This document shows, in pieces, positions 36,304 through 46,071 of a stretch of DNA of 64,000 nucleotides. This DNA comes from Anaerolineae bacterium (lineage in GTDB: Bacteria > Chloroflexota > Anaerolineae > Aggregatilineales > J027). Made by a program: the position numbers and the translations under genes. A model generated the notes under the pieces. That model worked only from the letters and a program-made list of their open reading frames with translations, was not told where the DNA came from and ran no database searches. The stretch is from assembly GCA_021463865.1 (NCBI GenBank), contig JAJTXY010000009.1, positions 1-64,000 on the forward strand, read 5' to 3'. Position 1 is the stretch's first letter, and each line of letters begins with the position of its first letter.

Positions 36304-38154
36304 GTGGCACAAATTACGCCCTTTGATGGCAAGGTGGCGTTTTGGCATTGGCGCGGCGCGGCGGTTGCTGAAAACACCATTGAGGAACTAGTACGCACAA
36401 TTAAGCAGTGGGCACCCTACGTCACGCAGGTGTGGGTCAAAACCAGTGATGGCGATGATTGGATGTCTACCTTTGATACTAAGCCTTCAATGGCGATTTC
36501 GGGGCCGGCCTCCATTGCGCGATGGGTACAGGTCTTGGAGGCCAACGGCATGGAATTCCATGCGTGGTGTGTGCCAAAAGGTGTCAATATCGAAGCCGAG
36601 ACCGATCTTATTATCCAAGCCTGTCAAGTCCCCGGCGTTCGCAGCATGATACTGGATGTCGAACCCTATGCTGGATTTTGGCAGGGTGGCAGTGCCGCCA
36701 TCCGCCCCTATATGACCCGTATCCGACGCGGCGTAGGGGGCAAGTTCCACATTGGCATGAGTATGGACCCCCGTCGTCACCATTACAACAGTATCTTTCC
36801 CAATGAGTGGAAACCCTTTATCAACAGTGTCCACCCCCAAACCTATTGGGCCTCGTTCCAACGGCCTGTCCAAGAAGTGATAGATGAGGTCTATCAAGTC
36901 TGGGGCAACTACGGTCTGCCGATTATCCCAGCCCTACAAGGCAATGCCCCTGCCGCTGAAATTCAGCAAGCCCGGAATTATGCCATCCAGCAATATAAAG
37001 CCAGTGGTCTTAGTTGGTGGCGCTTTGGCGTGATCGGTGCGTCGCAGTTCCCATCCATCAATCAGCCAATGAAACCCGGCCCGGTGACGCCGCCACCCCC
37101 CACCGCCCCACCGCCCGGCAGCGGCACCTATGGGCAGGAAATCGTCGTCACACCCGACAATGACCCCCGCTTCACCTTTGGCACCTATACCGGACAGCCA
37201 CCGAGTCAGGTATTCCAGACTTTCCCCGGCACATGGGGTTGGCAGGTACGTTATAAAACAACTGCCGCCACCCAAACCCAAGCATGGGCCTTGTGGACAC
37301 CCGGCATTACCCGTAGCGGTTGGTACGAGATTTCGGTATTTGTGCCCGCCCGTCATGCCACCACGACCAGTGCCCGCTATCGGCTCTATGGTGCAGTGGG
37401 TCAGCCCAGTTTGCTACAAATCAATGTGAATCAATCCGCCTATCGTAATTTGTGGGTGCCGCTGGGCATTTATCAACTTAACGCGAATGATGGGCGGTCA
37501 GGGGTGATATTTTTGAACGACCTAACGGGGGAATCGAACCAAGAAATTGCCTTTGATGCGGTGCGCTGGCGCGAAATTGTCGGCACGAGTCCCTCTAGCC
37601 CCTATCTGGCCGATGGTTATGATGCCCCAATTGGCACCAGCACCGAACGCGCAGATACTCAAGTTTGGCCGGGGAATTGGTTCGATGCGACGGGTTTTGC
37701 CGTGCGCTATTTTATGGGTCAGCCTGCCGAGGCTTATCACAGTGGGGCAGATTTAAATCTTAACCAGCCCTTTTGGGATGCCGATGCGCACAGCCCGGTC
37801 TATGCTGTGGCATCGGGCACGGTCACATTTTCAGGACGCCTGACGGGTTGGGGCAACGTGGTGGTCATTCGTCACGATCCCCTGATTACCAATGGTAAGG
37901 TCATGTATGGCCGCTACGCGCATGTGGAACAAATCGTAGTGCGAGTGGGGGATCGTGTGCAGCGCGGGCAACAAATCGCCAATGTGGGGAATGCCGAGGG
38001 TGCGTTCCCCTATCACCTGCATTTCGATCTAAGCCAGACCAATATCCTAGAAACTGACCCTTTTGATTGGCCCCGGCTCGATCTCAATCGGCTGTTAGCC
38101 AACTATAGCGACCCACAGGAGTTCGTGCGGAATAATCGGCCCACGCGCCGCTAA
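36304..38154 (+). CDS. TIM-barrel / golvesin-like / M23 peptidase protein
   Basis: The 616-residue protein has three parts. Residues 1 to about 255 form a barrel-like domain with MILDVEPYAGF and HPQTYWASF, resembling glycoside hydrolase folds. A Pro-rich linker (about 260-277) leads to a golvesin-type beta domain (SGWYEISVFVPARH, then IAFDAVRWREI). The C-terminal domain (about 445-600) is an M23 peptidase with zinc ligands in YHSGADLN, and HLHFDL. M23 enzymes cut peptidoglycan cross-links. No signal peptide is visible at either possible start; GTG at 36304 is preferred over 36298 due to GGGAG spacing. The upstream gap since 36107 is otherwise empty. Confidence 0.82.
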   Translation: MAQITPFDGKVAFWHWRGAAVAENTIEELVRTIKQWAPYVTQVWVKTSDGDDWMSTFDTKPSMAISGPASIARWVQVLEANGMEFHAWCVPKGVNIEAETDLIIQACQVPGVRSMILDVEPYAGFWQGGSAAIRPYMTRIRRGVGGKFHIGMSMDPRRHHYNSIFPNEWKPFINSVHPQTYWASFQRPVQEVIDEVYQVWGNYGLPIIPALQGNAPAAEIQQARNYAIQQYKASGLSWWRFGVIGASQFPSINQPMKPGPVTPPPPTAPPPGSGTYGQEIVVTPDNDPRFTFGTYTGQPPSQVFQTFPGTWGWQVRYKTTAATQTQAWALWTPGITRSGWYEISVFVPARHATTTSARYRLYGAVGQPSLLQINVNQSAYRNLWVPLGIYQLNANDGRSGVIFLNDLTGESNQEIAFDAVRWREIVGTSPSSPYLADGYDAPIGTSTERADTQVWPGNWFDATGFAVRYFMGQPAEAYHSGADLNLNQPFWDADAHSPVYAVASGTVTFSGRLTGWGNVVVIRHDPLITNGKVMYGRYAHVEQIVVRVGDRVQRGQQIANVGNAEGAFPYHLHFDLSQTNILETDPFDWPRLDLNRLLANYSDPQEFVRNNRPTRR

Positions 38155-38157
38155 CCA

Positions 38158-38877
38158 TTACCACGTCTCATACATTTGGGCATCCATCTGACGGAGTTGT
38201 TTGAGTTCCGATTCAAGTTCTTCGGGCATGGTGTTGTTGGTATCTATTAGGGCGCTGGCAGAACCCGCAATCATAATGACCGCCGCCAAAACATAGAGCG
38301 AACGTCCCCAACTTTCAACGAGGGGATGCGCTCCAAAGTCACGTCGCCGCCGCCAGAACCACCAAAAAATCACACAGGGCAAAATCAGTAGCCCCAAAGC
38401 TAGGACTAGTCCTGTCCCCAATAGGATAATTTTTGAGACAGGATGGGTCATATAAGGGTTGACGAGCGAGAGCCAAATCAACAATGCGCCCAGCATTTCA
38501 CCTATCCGGACGACACTATAAATCAGCACCAAATTGACTGCCCAGCGATACATCCTGAATAGCCCCCCCGCCATCGATAGCAAGAGCATACTTGACGCAA
38601 AACTTGCCAATGCCCCGAACAATTCCCCATCCGACAGTGCCACACTGAAACGGCAAGCCGATGACATCGCAATAAAAAACAGTACCGCCGAGGCCGCTAC
38701 CACACAACCGGGGCGGGCCGGGATAGCAGTTGGCAATGACTGGGCCTGCGGTGGAGCAACCTGTGGCAAGGGTGCAGCAGGCGCGGCGGGGATCGGCAAG
38801 GGCAGTGCTGAAAAACGTGGCTTTTCTGGCCCAACCACCTCACGGGTATCTACTTGGTCACTAGATTCGTATTGCAT
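38158..38877 (-). CDS. Unknown multi-spanning membrane protein
   Basis: About 239 residues. A Pro/Ala-rich cytoplasmic stretch (about residues 15-55) is followed by four to five membrane helices ending near residue 215, and a short acidic tail. The basic FWWFWRRRRDFG motif marks an internal loop. No known family is recognised. The ATG at 38877 is used; an in-frame TTG at 38901 falls in a hairpin that likely ends the upstream gene. Confidence 0.65.
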   Translation of the reverse strand: MQYESSDQVDTREVVGPEKPRFSALPLPIPAAPAAPLPQVAPPQAQSLPTAIPARPGCVVAASAVLFFIAMSSACRFSVALSDGELFGALASFASSMLLLSMAGGLFRMYRWAVNLVLIYSVVRIGEMLGALLIWLSLVNPYMTHPVSKIILLGTGLVLALGLLILPCVIFWWFWRRRRDFGAHPLVESWGRSLYVLAAVIMIAGSASALIDTNNTMPEELESELKQLRQMDAQMYETW

Positions 38878-38901
38878 CTCAATTTCTCTACTCAAGGACA
38901 A

Positions 38902-38927
38902 GGGCAGGCCCCAAATTAGACCTGCCC
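38902..38927 (-). terminator. Hairpin after the aminotransferase gene
   Basis: A perfect seven-base stem GGGCAGG/CCTGCCC with a 12-base loop lies between the aminotransferase stop and the next minus-strand gene. On the minus strand it is followed by a T-rich but interrupted tract. It could also be an attenuator in the leader of the gene at 38158. Confidence 0.45.
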
Positions 38928-38983
38928 ATCCATTTTATCGGTTTATGGGTGTTTACCGAAGTGTGGTTAGCAAATTTAACCGA

Positions 38984-40351
38984 TTAAGCGTGCGATGGCA
39001 CAAGGCCATGCGCAACTTCGGCTTCAGAAAGACTCGTATCAAACAAATGTAGCGCCTCATCTGCCGTTGACTTGTCTAAGTTCAATGGAGGCATAAACCG
39101 GATCGTGCTTTGACCGCAACCCAACAGTAGCAAGCCATTGTTGAAGGCGTGATTCAGTACGTCCAGTTTCAACTGCTTGGCGGGTTCTTTGGTTTGCTGA
39201 TCCATAATCAGTTCCACACCAAACATCATGCCAATCCCGCGTACCATACCCATGCTGGGGTGACGAGGCATCATCTCCTCAAGGGCATCCATCATATATT
39301 GGCCGACTTCTGCCGCGTTTTTCATCAGGCTAGGTTCACCGCCGCGTCCTTCAATGAGGTCGAGGGTTGCCAACGACGCCGCGCAGCTTAGTGGGTTGCC
39401 GCCAAAAGTATTGCCGTGCGAGCCGGGAACCCACTCGCCCATGATGCTTTCACGGGCGATAATCGCACCAAGCGGCATCCCGCTGGCAATACCTTTCGCG
39501 CTTGAAACAATGTCTGGTTCAATGCCAAAGTTTTCGATGGCCCACCATTTGCCAGTGCGCCCAATGCCGGACTGTACTTCATCGGCGATTAACATAATGC
39601 CATATTTATCGCACAACGCACGTAGGGCCGGGAAGAATCCGGGGGTGGGGACGACATAACCACCTTCACCTTGAATGGGTTCGACCAAAACTGCCGCCAC
39701 TTCATCAGCGGGGATGATCGTGTTAAATAGGGTCTGTTCAATGTAATCTACAATGCGTTCACCATAATCACTGTACCCATCCATTGCCAACATGGGGCGA
39801 TAGGCATTGGGATAGGGCACATGCGTAACACCGGGCACGGTTGGGAAATAGCCGCGCCGTTGGATAGGCTTGCTAGAGGTCACGCTTAATGACCCCATGG
39901 TACGACCATGAAAACTGCCCAAAAAGCCGATGATTTGGCTGCGACCCGTGTAATATTTCGCCAGTTTCAGCGCACCTTCGACTGCTTCGGTGCCACTGTT
40001 GGCAAAAAATACGAGGGCATTTTCTTCAAAGGGGGCGATGGCGGCAAGTCGTTCAGCCAACTCGACCTGCAAGGCATAGTAAAAGTCGGTTCCCGCCATA
40101 TGCAGGAATTTATCGGCCTGATCTTTGATGGCCTGCACGACTTTTGGATGGGAATGGCCCGTTGCATTGACGGCGACACCCGTCGTCATATCCAAAAAAC
40201 GCCGCCCGTCCACGTCCCACGCTTCAGCCCCACGCCCATGTGACATCACAAAGGGATAATCGCGGGTATACGAAGGCGAGACAACTTTAGCATCACGCTC
40301 AAGATAGGCTTTGGCGTTGGGGCCAACAACATATTCAAAGTGACTGCTCAT
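38984..40351 (-). CDS. Class III (acetylornithine/4-aminobutyrate-type) aminotransferase
   Basis: The 455-residue PLP enzyme transfers an amino group from an omega-amino acid to a keto acid. Visible features are FFANSGTEAVEGALKLAKY (cofactor phosphate site), SFHGRTMGSLSVT, VEPIQGEGGYVVP, LIADEVQSGIGRTGK and the PLP Lys in SSAKGIASGMPLG. The length and motifs best fit archaeal-type GabT-like aminotransferases. The substrate cannot be fixed from sequence. A -10 and -35 pair is found upstream at 40391. It stands as its own transcription unit. Confidence 0.9.
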   Translation of the reverse strand: MSSHFEYVVGPNAKAYLERDAKVVSPSYTRDYPFVMSHGRGAEAWDVDGRRFLDMTTGVAVNATGHSHPKVVQAIKDQADKFLHMAGTDFYYALQVELAERLAAIAPFEENALVFFANSGTEAVEGALKLAKYYTGRSQIIGFLGSFHGRTMGSLSVTSSKPIQRRGYFPTVPGVTHVPYPNAYRPMLAMDGYSDYGERIVDYIEQTLFNTIIPADEVAAVLVEPIQGEGGYVVPTPGFFPALRALCDKYGIMLIADEVQSGIGRTGKWWAIENFGIEPDIVSSAKGIASGMPLGAIIARESIMGEWVPGSHGNTFGGNPLSCAASLATLDLIEGRGGEPSLMKNAAEVGQYMMDALEEMMPRHPSMGMVRGIGMMFGVELIMDQQTKEPAKQLKLDVLNHAFNNGLLLLGCGQSTIRFMPPLNLDKSTADEALHLFDTSLSEAEVAHGLVPSHA

Positions 40352-40390
40352 ATTTTGAAAGAAACTCCTTGAAATTGGGGATATACGAAC

Positions 40391-40419
40391 ATTATAGCGC
40401 AGCAGCAGCCCGTTTTCGA
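40391..40419 (-). promoter_or_regulatory. Candidate promoter for the aminotransferase gene
   Basis: On the minus strand TCGAAA (-35, four of six) and TATAAT (-10) are 17 bases apart. They overlap a hairpin (AGCAGCCC at 40404 pairing with GGGCTGCT at 40434) that may end transcription from the regulator gene upstream. Confidence 0.45.
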
Positions 40420-40473
40420 GTTACTTTCGTCTGGGGCTGCTGTGCGGCGGAGACTATATTGAGTTGAGAATCG

Positions 40474-41175
40474 CTAGTGCTGGTGTTCGAAGCGGTAGCC
40501 AACACCCATTTCGTTGAGGATGTAAGTAGGCTGTTGGGGGTCTACTTCAATCTTCTTGCGAAGATGCCAAATATAAACGCGCAGATAGTCTATATCGTTG
40601 ATATATTCAAAGCCCCACACATTTTCGAGCAAGGCACGGTAATCCACGACACGCGGGGCAAAGCGAACCAACATCTCCAACAGCTTAAATTCGATAGGGG
40701 TCAGCTTGGCGGGTGAACCGTTGACCATCACGCGGCGCTCATCCAAATTAATCGAAAGATAGCGATCATTGTATTGAATACCACTGCGCGTCGGTGTGTA
40801 GGGGGTTGAAGCCCGCCGCAGGTTGGCGCGAATCCGGGCCATCAACACTTCTTTATTAAAGGGTTTTTCGATGTAATCATCCGCCCCAACGTCAAAGCCA
40901 CGCACGATATAATCTGGCTCATTAAAGGCAGTTAGCATCACCACTGGAACTTTGCTCACCTCACGGATACGCTGGCACACCATGTACCCATCCATATCCG
41001 GTAAACCCAAATCCAGAACAACCAGATGAATCTTGTTCTGGTAAAGCATCCGCAGTCCGTCTCGCCCATTTGAAGCCACGACGACATGATACCCTTCGCG
41101 TTCGCAGTTCGTTGTGATCAGTTTTTGGATGATTTCATCATCATCAATCACTAGAATGGTCGTTTTGGCTCCCAT
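40474..41175 (-). CDS. OmpR-family response regulator (orphan)
   Basis: The 233-residue regulator has receiver acidic pair DDDE, phospho-acceptor Asp55 in LVVLDLGLPD, Lys in YIEKPFNKEV, and a C-terminal winged helix ending YILNEMGVGYRF. A GGGAG site six bases upstream of ATG supports the start. It resembles KdpE or MtrA-like regulators. No kinase is adjacent; candidates in this window are those at 28392 and 61820. Divergent from mutS. Confidence 0.93.
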   Translation of the reverse strand: MGAKTTILVIDDDEIIQKLITTNCEREGYHVVVASNGRDGLRMLYQNKIHLVVLDLGLPDMDGYMVCQRIREVSKVPVVMLTAFNEPDYIVRGFDVGADDYIEKPFNKEVLMARIRANLRRASTPYTPTRSGIQYNDRYLSINLDERRVMVNGSPAKLTPIEFKLLEMLVRFAPRVVDYRALLENVWGFEYINDIDYLRVYIWHLRKKIEVDPQQPTYILNEMGVGYRFEHQH

Positions 41176-41329
41176 ATGTAGCTCCCATCACGTTTCACTA
41201 AATTGCACTCTAATATGTTTTTGCTCCTTGCAGGCCACTCAAGACTGCATCTTTTCCCCCTTGCCTGCTACAATTAACATTATAATGGATACTCACCTGC
41301 TTCCCAACCGAAAAAAGCCTAAAATTTTC

Positions 41330-43945
41330 ATGATGAATCGCAAACAATCCAGCAACACTCCTTCACGTCAGCAGTACCTTGACATCAAAAAGAACTTTCC
41401 CCATGCCATTGTCTTTTTTCGTATGGGGGATTTTTATGAAACTTTTGATGCCGATGCCGAACTTGTCGCCCGTGAACTTGACCTCACCCTGACCGGACGG
41501 CCCTTTGGTAAATCCGAGCGTGTCCCGATGGCGGGTGTACCCTTTCACGCGGCTGAAAATTATATTGCCCGTCTGATTGAAAAGGGCTATCACGTCGCGG
41601 TGGTAGACCAAATGGGGTCAGAACCTGTTGATGGCATCGTTCCCCGCGAAGTTACCCAAGTCGTTACCCCCGGCACCATTGTCGCGCCCTCCATGCTGGC
41701 TGACCGCCAAAATAACTATCTCTTGGCCCTTGTGCCAGAGATGGACTACAACGGCGGCTCATGGTCATACGCAGGGCTTGCTTATGTAGATATTACCACA
41801 GGTGAGTTCGCAGCGACTGAATTTCAAGGAGAAAACACTCCCTTAGCCGTCTTGGAGGAACTTGCCCGTCTGACCCCGCGTGAAGTTTTGATGGCGCAAA
41901 GTTGGATGGAACGCAAAGTTACCATGCCACCAGATACCAATTTGACTCCCCTACCCGATTATCGTTTTGAGGCAGGCGCGGCGCGGTCTATTTTGCTGCG
42001 CCAGTTTGAAGTACGCACGCTTGAAGGGTATGGCCTAGAAGAAAAGCCATTGGCGATGCGGGCGGCTGGCGCAATTGTCCATTATTTGGGGGAGACACAG
42101 CCCTCATCATTGGAACATCTCAATTCCATCCGCACCTATTCGACCTCCGGCTTTATGGCGCTGGATGCTTCGACCCGTGCCAATTTGGAAATCATCAAGA
42201 CTCTACGTTCGGGCCGGACACGTGGTTCGCTGTTGGACGTGCTGGATCATACTGTCACACCGATGGGGGCACGCCTGCTGCGAAATTGGCTCGGTCAGCC
42301 ATTACTCGATATTAAACGTATCAATGCGCGGTTGGACGTGGTGCAGGTTTTTTATTCACAGGGGACACTCCGCGCCGAATTGATTGCTCTGCTCAAACAA
42401 GTCTCTGACCTTGAGCGGCTGACCAATCGGGTCATCATGGGCAAGGCTGGCCCGCGTGATCTGCAATCCTTATCCAACACCCTCGCCCTTGTGCCCGAAC
42501 TGCGTGATCTAGTGGCAAGTCATCCCCAGATGAACGCCCTCACGGAACGTTTAGCACCGCTGCCCGACATTCGGGAGCAGATTGAAAATGCCATCAACGA
42601 CGAAGTGCCCGCACTGATGAACCAGACGGGGGTGATTCGGGCAGGGTATTCAGATGAATTGGACGGCATCTACTTCGCGGTACGTGAGGCCAAAGAATAT
42701 GTGGACAATCTGGAAAATGTCGAGCGCAACCGCACGGGCATCAAGAGTCTCAAGGTCGGCTTTAACAAGGTCTTTGGTTATTACATTGAGGTCTCGCACG
42801 CCAACGCTACTCTCGTGCCGGATGATTACCTCCGCAAGCAGACGCTGGTCAATGCCGAGCGCTATATCACACCGCAGTTGAAAGAATATGAATCGCTGAT
42901 TCTCAACGCAGAAGAACGCGCACTTGAGGTCGAAACTCGCCTGTTCCGCGAATTGTGTGAATTTATCGGCAGTCAAAGCAAGGCATTGTTAGAAACGGCC
43001 CGTGCCATTGCCCATCTGGATGTGTTTGCCGGACTTGCTGAGGTCGCGGCGCGTAATGGTTATGTACGTCCCTTCTTGACCGATGATGACGTACTAGAAA
43101 TTCAACAGGGCCGTCACCCAGTCGTCGAACGCACCTTACAGGGCGAGCAGTTTGTCCCCAACGATGCCTATTTTGACCCCGACCAGCGCATCATCGTGAT
43201 TACTGGCCCAAATATGGCAGGTAAAAGCGTCTATATGCGCCAAGTCGCCTTGATTGTGTTGATGGCACAGATTGGTTCATTCGTGCCAGCGGATGCGGCA
43301 ACCATCCGTCCGGTGGATCGCGTTTTTGCACGGGTCGGCGCACAGGATGAAATCCACGCGGGGCAATCTACCTTTATGGTCGAGATGACCGAAACCGCCG
43401 CGATTCTGGCGCATGGCACGCCCGCTAGTTTGGTCATCTTGGATGAAATCGGACGCGGCACAAGTACCTATGACGGCATGGCAATTGCACGGGCGGTGGT
43501 CGAATATTTGCATAACAATCCCCGACTCGGCTGCAAGACCCTGTTCGCTACCCACTATCATGAACTGACCGAACTCGAAAATATCCTGCCACGTGTTCGG
43601 AATTACAATGTGGCAGTGGCAGAGGAAGGCGACCATGTGGTGTTTTTGCATCATGTTCAGCCGGGGGGCGCGGATCGTTCGTATGGGGTGCATGTGGCTA
43701 AATTGGCGGGGATACCTAAAGCGGTGATTAATCGGGCTAATGAAATTCTGGGCCAATTGGAAAGCCAAGCCAGCGACTTCCGTGTTAAGAAGCGCAAGAA
43801 GGATTCCGACTATCAAATCTCGCTGTTTGATGACAAGCGGCATCCGGTCATGGATGAACTGCGGCGGTTGGAAATCAACAGCCTCTCACCGATTGACGCG
43901 CTGACCAAGCTCTATGAGTTGCAACGTATGGCAAAAGAGGAGTAG
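41330..43945 (+). CDS. mutS: DNA mismatch repair protein MutS
   Basis: MutS binds base mismatches and recruits repair. The 871-residue protein has the mismatch-wedging Phe-x-Glu motif in FFRMGDFYETF, connector and core domains, clamp sequence, P-loop GPNMAGKSVYMRQ, Walker B ILDEIGRGTSTYDG and the LFATHYHEL motif. The frame is open further upstream (to 41114), but that part lies inside the divergent regulator and a TATAAT box (41281), so the ATG at 41330 (or 41333) is used. No mutL is adjacent. Identification is confident. Confidence 0.96.
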   Translation: MMNRKQSSNTPSRQQYLDIKKNFPHAIVFFRMGDFYETFDADAELVARELDLTLTGRPFGKSERVPMAGVPFHAAENYIARLIEKGYHVAVVDQMGSEPVDGIVPREVTQVVTPGTIVAPSMLADRQNNYLLALVPEMDYNGGSWSYAGLAYVDITTGEFAATEFQGENTPLAVLEELARLTPREVLMAQSWMERKVTMPPDTNLTPLPDYRFEAGAARSILLRQFEVRTLEGYGLEEKPLAMRAAGAIVHYLGETQPSSLEHLNSIRTYSTSGFMALDASTRANLEIIKTLRSGRTRGSLLDVLDHTVTPMGARLLRNWLGQPLLDIKRINARLDVVQVFYSQGTLRAELIALLKQVSDLERLTNRVIMGKAGPRDLQSLSNTLALVPELRDLVASHPQMNALTERLAPLPDIREQIENAINDEVPALMNQTGVIRAGYSDELDGIYFAVREAKEYVDNLENVERNRTGIKSLKVGFNKVFGYYIEVSHANATLVPDDYLRKQTLVNAERYITPQLKEYESLILNAEERALEVETRLFRELCEFIGSQSKALLETARAIAHLDVFAGLAEVAARNGYVRPFLTDDDVLEIQQGRHPVVERTLQGEQFVPNDAYFDPDQRIIVITGPNMAGKSVYMRQVALIVLMAQIGSFVPADAATIRPVDRVFARVGAQDEIHAGQSTFMVEMTETAAILAHGTPASLVILDEIGRGTSTYDGMAIARAVVEYLHNNPRLGCKTLFATHYHELTELENILPRVRNYNVAVAEEGDHVVFLHHVQPGGADRSYGVHVAKLAGIPKAVINRANEILGQLESQASDFRVKKRKKDSDYQISLFDDKRHPVMDELRRLEINSLSPIDALTKLYELQRMAKEE

Positions 43946-43957
43946 CGAGTTGCCCTT

Positions 43958-44476
43958 ATGCACAACCCACTCTATCGCCATCAACCAGAGCCGGATGAGC
44001 CGTATCGGTTTTTTTGTACTGTGCCGACATTTAACCAAGTGCCGCTGTTGGCAAAACCGCATCTTGCCGCCGCCGTGATTGCGCAATTGAAAGCGACCAC
44101 CGCCGCCATCCACCCCAATCATCAACTGTGGGGCTATGTGGTGCTGCCGGAAAGTGTGCAGTTTGTGTTGGAGGTGGAGGCTGAACGCGACTATCACCTG
44201 TATGTGGAGACGTTTAAGGAAGCCAGCACCCTCAGCCTGACCCAACAGATTTTAGAGCATATGGAGCAGGATGAGGATTTAATAGACAGCATCACCTTTT
44301 TTAATCCGGCATGGAACGCGCCCGTCTATCAAATTTGGCAGGCGGGGTATCACACCCAACTGCTTGAAAGCCCCTATGCCGTCTCGAATAAGGTGGCGGA
44401 TTTGATTTTTAAGCCGGTCATGCTTGGGTTGGTAAGTCACCCCGCTGATTGGCCTTATAGCAGTTATCAACCGTGA
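43958..44476 (+). CDS. REP-associated tyrosine transposase (RAYT)-like protein lacking HUH residues
   Basis: The 172-residue protein follows the RAYT/Y1 transposase layout: RFFCTVPTFNQVPLL near the start, WGYVVLPESVQFVL in the middle and IWQAGYHTQLLES, then LGLVSHPADWPYSSY at the end. In active RAYTs the central motif is MPDHVHLLL, giving two metal-binding His; here it reads LPESVQFVL (63-71), so both His are lost. It is likely a domesticated or decaying element. It follows mutS by 12 bases and may be co-transcribed. REP-like palindromes occur elsewhere in the window. Confidence 0.8.
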   Translation: MHNPLYRHQPEPDEPYRFFCTVPTFNQVPLLAKPHLAAAVIAQLKATTAAIHPNHQLWGYVVLPESVQFVLEVEAERDYHLYVETFKEASTLSLTQQILEHMEQDEDLIDSITFFNPAWNAPVYQIWQAGYHTQLLESPYAVSNKVADLIFKPVMLGLVSHPADWPYSSYQP

Positions 44477-44624
44477 AAGTTACCAAGTTCGAAATAGAAT
44501 ATGCGTTCTATTATTGTGAGTTATATAAGTATTGTTTGAATTCGTAACCGTGGTTACGGATTTATGGATGTACATTATATCAGTTGACGCGAATTTGACC
44601 GTTAAATAAGGGGGTTTTGTGGTA

Positions 44625-44652
44625 GGGCATAGGCCAAAGACGACCTATACCC
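44625..44652. terminator. Hairpin in the gap after the RAYT-like gene
   Basis: A nine-base stem with one mismatch (GGGCATAGG/CCTATACCC) lies in the 191-base space between convergent genes. No long T run follows on either strand, so termination activity is uncertain. The rest of the gap shows nothing recognisable. Confidence 0.35.
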
Positions 44653-44667
44653 TTGCCTATGAAAAAT

Positions 44668-46014
44668 CTATTGTCCGAAGGGAGTGGGGGTGGCGGGGAA
44701 CTGATATTCCAACGTCGGGGGAATCACCGGCTCAGGATTGAGGCCAATGTACGTGCGCCACTGACGCTCCAAATCCAAAAAGGTAACACCCGTCACCTGC
44801 TCCAATGCGTTCGGCAAACTCACATTAGAATCCATCAATTCGACGATTTGACGGTGCATATCATAGCCGCCATAGGTGTTGACCAGCCAATTGATAAAGG
44901 AAGTGCCCATTTCATAACCGAGATGGGTGCAACCATCCGCCGCAGGTGAGCCGACCATGCCGCTTGGCCCTTGATCTTGGAGGGTCGCCAAATCTATCCC
45001 CATTTCGGCTAGATGGCGCATCCGCTGATCGAAAGGGCCAGAATCGGTCTCAAAAAACGTCGCCTGCCCTTCAATCCACCACGCAGGGCCACGACCATCA
45101 AAAAATTCAAATTGGTAGAGATGGGCCACTTCATGGGTCGCTACTGAGGCGGCAAAACGCATTTGCCATGCTAGATCACGCGGTTCGTTCCAAATACAAT
45201 CCTTGCGAATTTCCTCAATTTCCAAGCCCCGTACACGCAGCACTACCGATTGCGTATCATCGCTGGCTTGTCCGGTGGTACGGGGATTCGCAATGCCACC
45301 CGGTTCAAATTCGCCAATCGAATCACCGGGAGGGAAAATCACCACGATGGGCTTAAAAGGCAGCAAGCCACCAAAGCCTTTTTCATATTTGTCGCGTACC
45401 TGAGCCAGCGCGGTCACCACTTCGACACCCAATTCTTCTGGGAAGTCGAACCAATAGGCGATGACATCTTGGCTCTCGATACGATACCACTCGCGGGTCG
45501 GGTCAATATAGACAACATCCACCGGGGCCGTCTCGATAGAAGCGCCAGAATCGTCGCTGACGCGGAAGGTGATCTTAAATTTCTGCCAAGGGGGGAGGCC
45601 ACCACGATCAAAAGGAACCCCTTGCCATTCATTGGGATTAGCCGTTAAATCAGCTTGGGCACGCCCCCTGCCACCCCCCGCCGATTCATACATGACATTG
45701 ACGCCTAAAATTTCACGGCCTTCGGGTGGGGTAATGATCACGGTGAACTGCATCCCCTGTGGGTATTGGGTCACATAGGTCATATGAGAAAAGACATAAC
45801 CATCAACGGTCTGATCCTCAAATACAATAGGGTCAGCGGTCAAGGCGACAGTTTCAAGCGTATACTCTAAATTTTCGACAGGTAAAAAGGTAGCGGTTGG
45901 CAAAAAGGGCTGCTGTTGACGGCCTGTCGCCAACGCTGGCCCACCGAACACCACCACTAAGCCCAATATCCCGATAAGCAATAAACTCGCAAATCCAAAA
46001 AAGCCTTGTTTCAT
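44668..46014 (-). CDS. Secreted zinc metallopeptidase, MA-like
   Basis: The 448-residue protein has a signal peptide or anchor (about residues 5-29). A beta-rich N-terminal domain (about 30-170) is followed by a gluzincin-type domain with the zinc motif HEVAH and downstream Glu in AWWIEGQATFFE. This is typical of the peptidase MA family. It likely acts at or outside the cell surface; the substrate is unknown. GGAG is eight bases from the ATG. It is divergent from the solute-binding protein gene. Confidence 0.85.
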   Translation of the reverse strand: MKQGFFGFASLLLIGILGLVVVFGGPALATGRQQQPFLPTATFLPVENLEYTLETVALTADPIVFEDQTVDGYVFSHMTYVTQYPQGMQFTVIITPPEGREILGVNVMYESAGGGRGRAQADLTANPNEWQGVPFDRGGLPPWQKFKITFRVSDDSGASIETAPVDVVYIDPTREWYRIESQDVIAYWFDFPEELGVEVVTALAQVRDKYEKGFGGLLPFKPIVVIFPPGDSIGEFEPGGIANPRTTGQASDDTQSVVLRVRGLEIEEIRKDCIWNEPRDLAWQMRFAASVATHEVAHLYQFEFFDGRGPAWWIEGQATFFETDSGPFDQRMRHLAEMGIDLATLQDQGPSGMVGSPAADGCTHLGYEMGTSFINWLVNTYGGYDMHRQIVELMDSNVSLPNALEQVTGVTFLDLERQWRTYIGLNPEPVIPPTLEYQFPATPTPFGQ

Positions 46015-46071
46015 TGTGTTGCTCCGATTAATCTTTGTTTTGTATATTTACCCACATGAGGGCCTGCCGGA

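Noticed and set aside
41114..41329. N-terminal extension of mutS
   Set aside because: The frame is open but overlaps the divergent response regulator gene and a TATAAT promoter-like box, and its residues do not resemble MutS.
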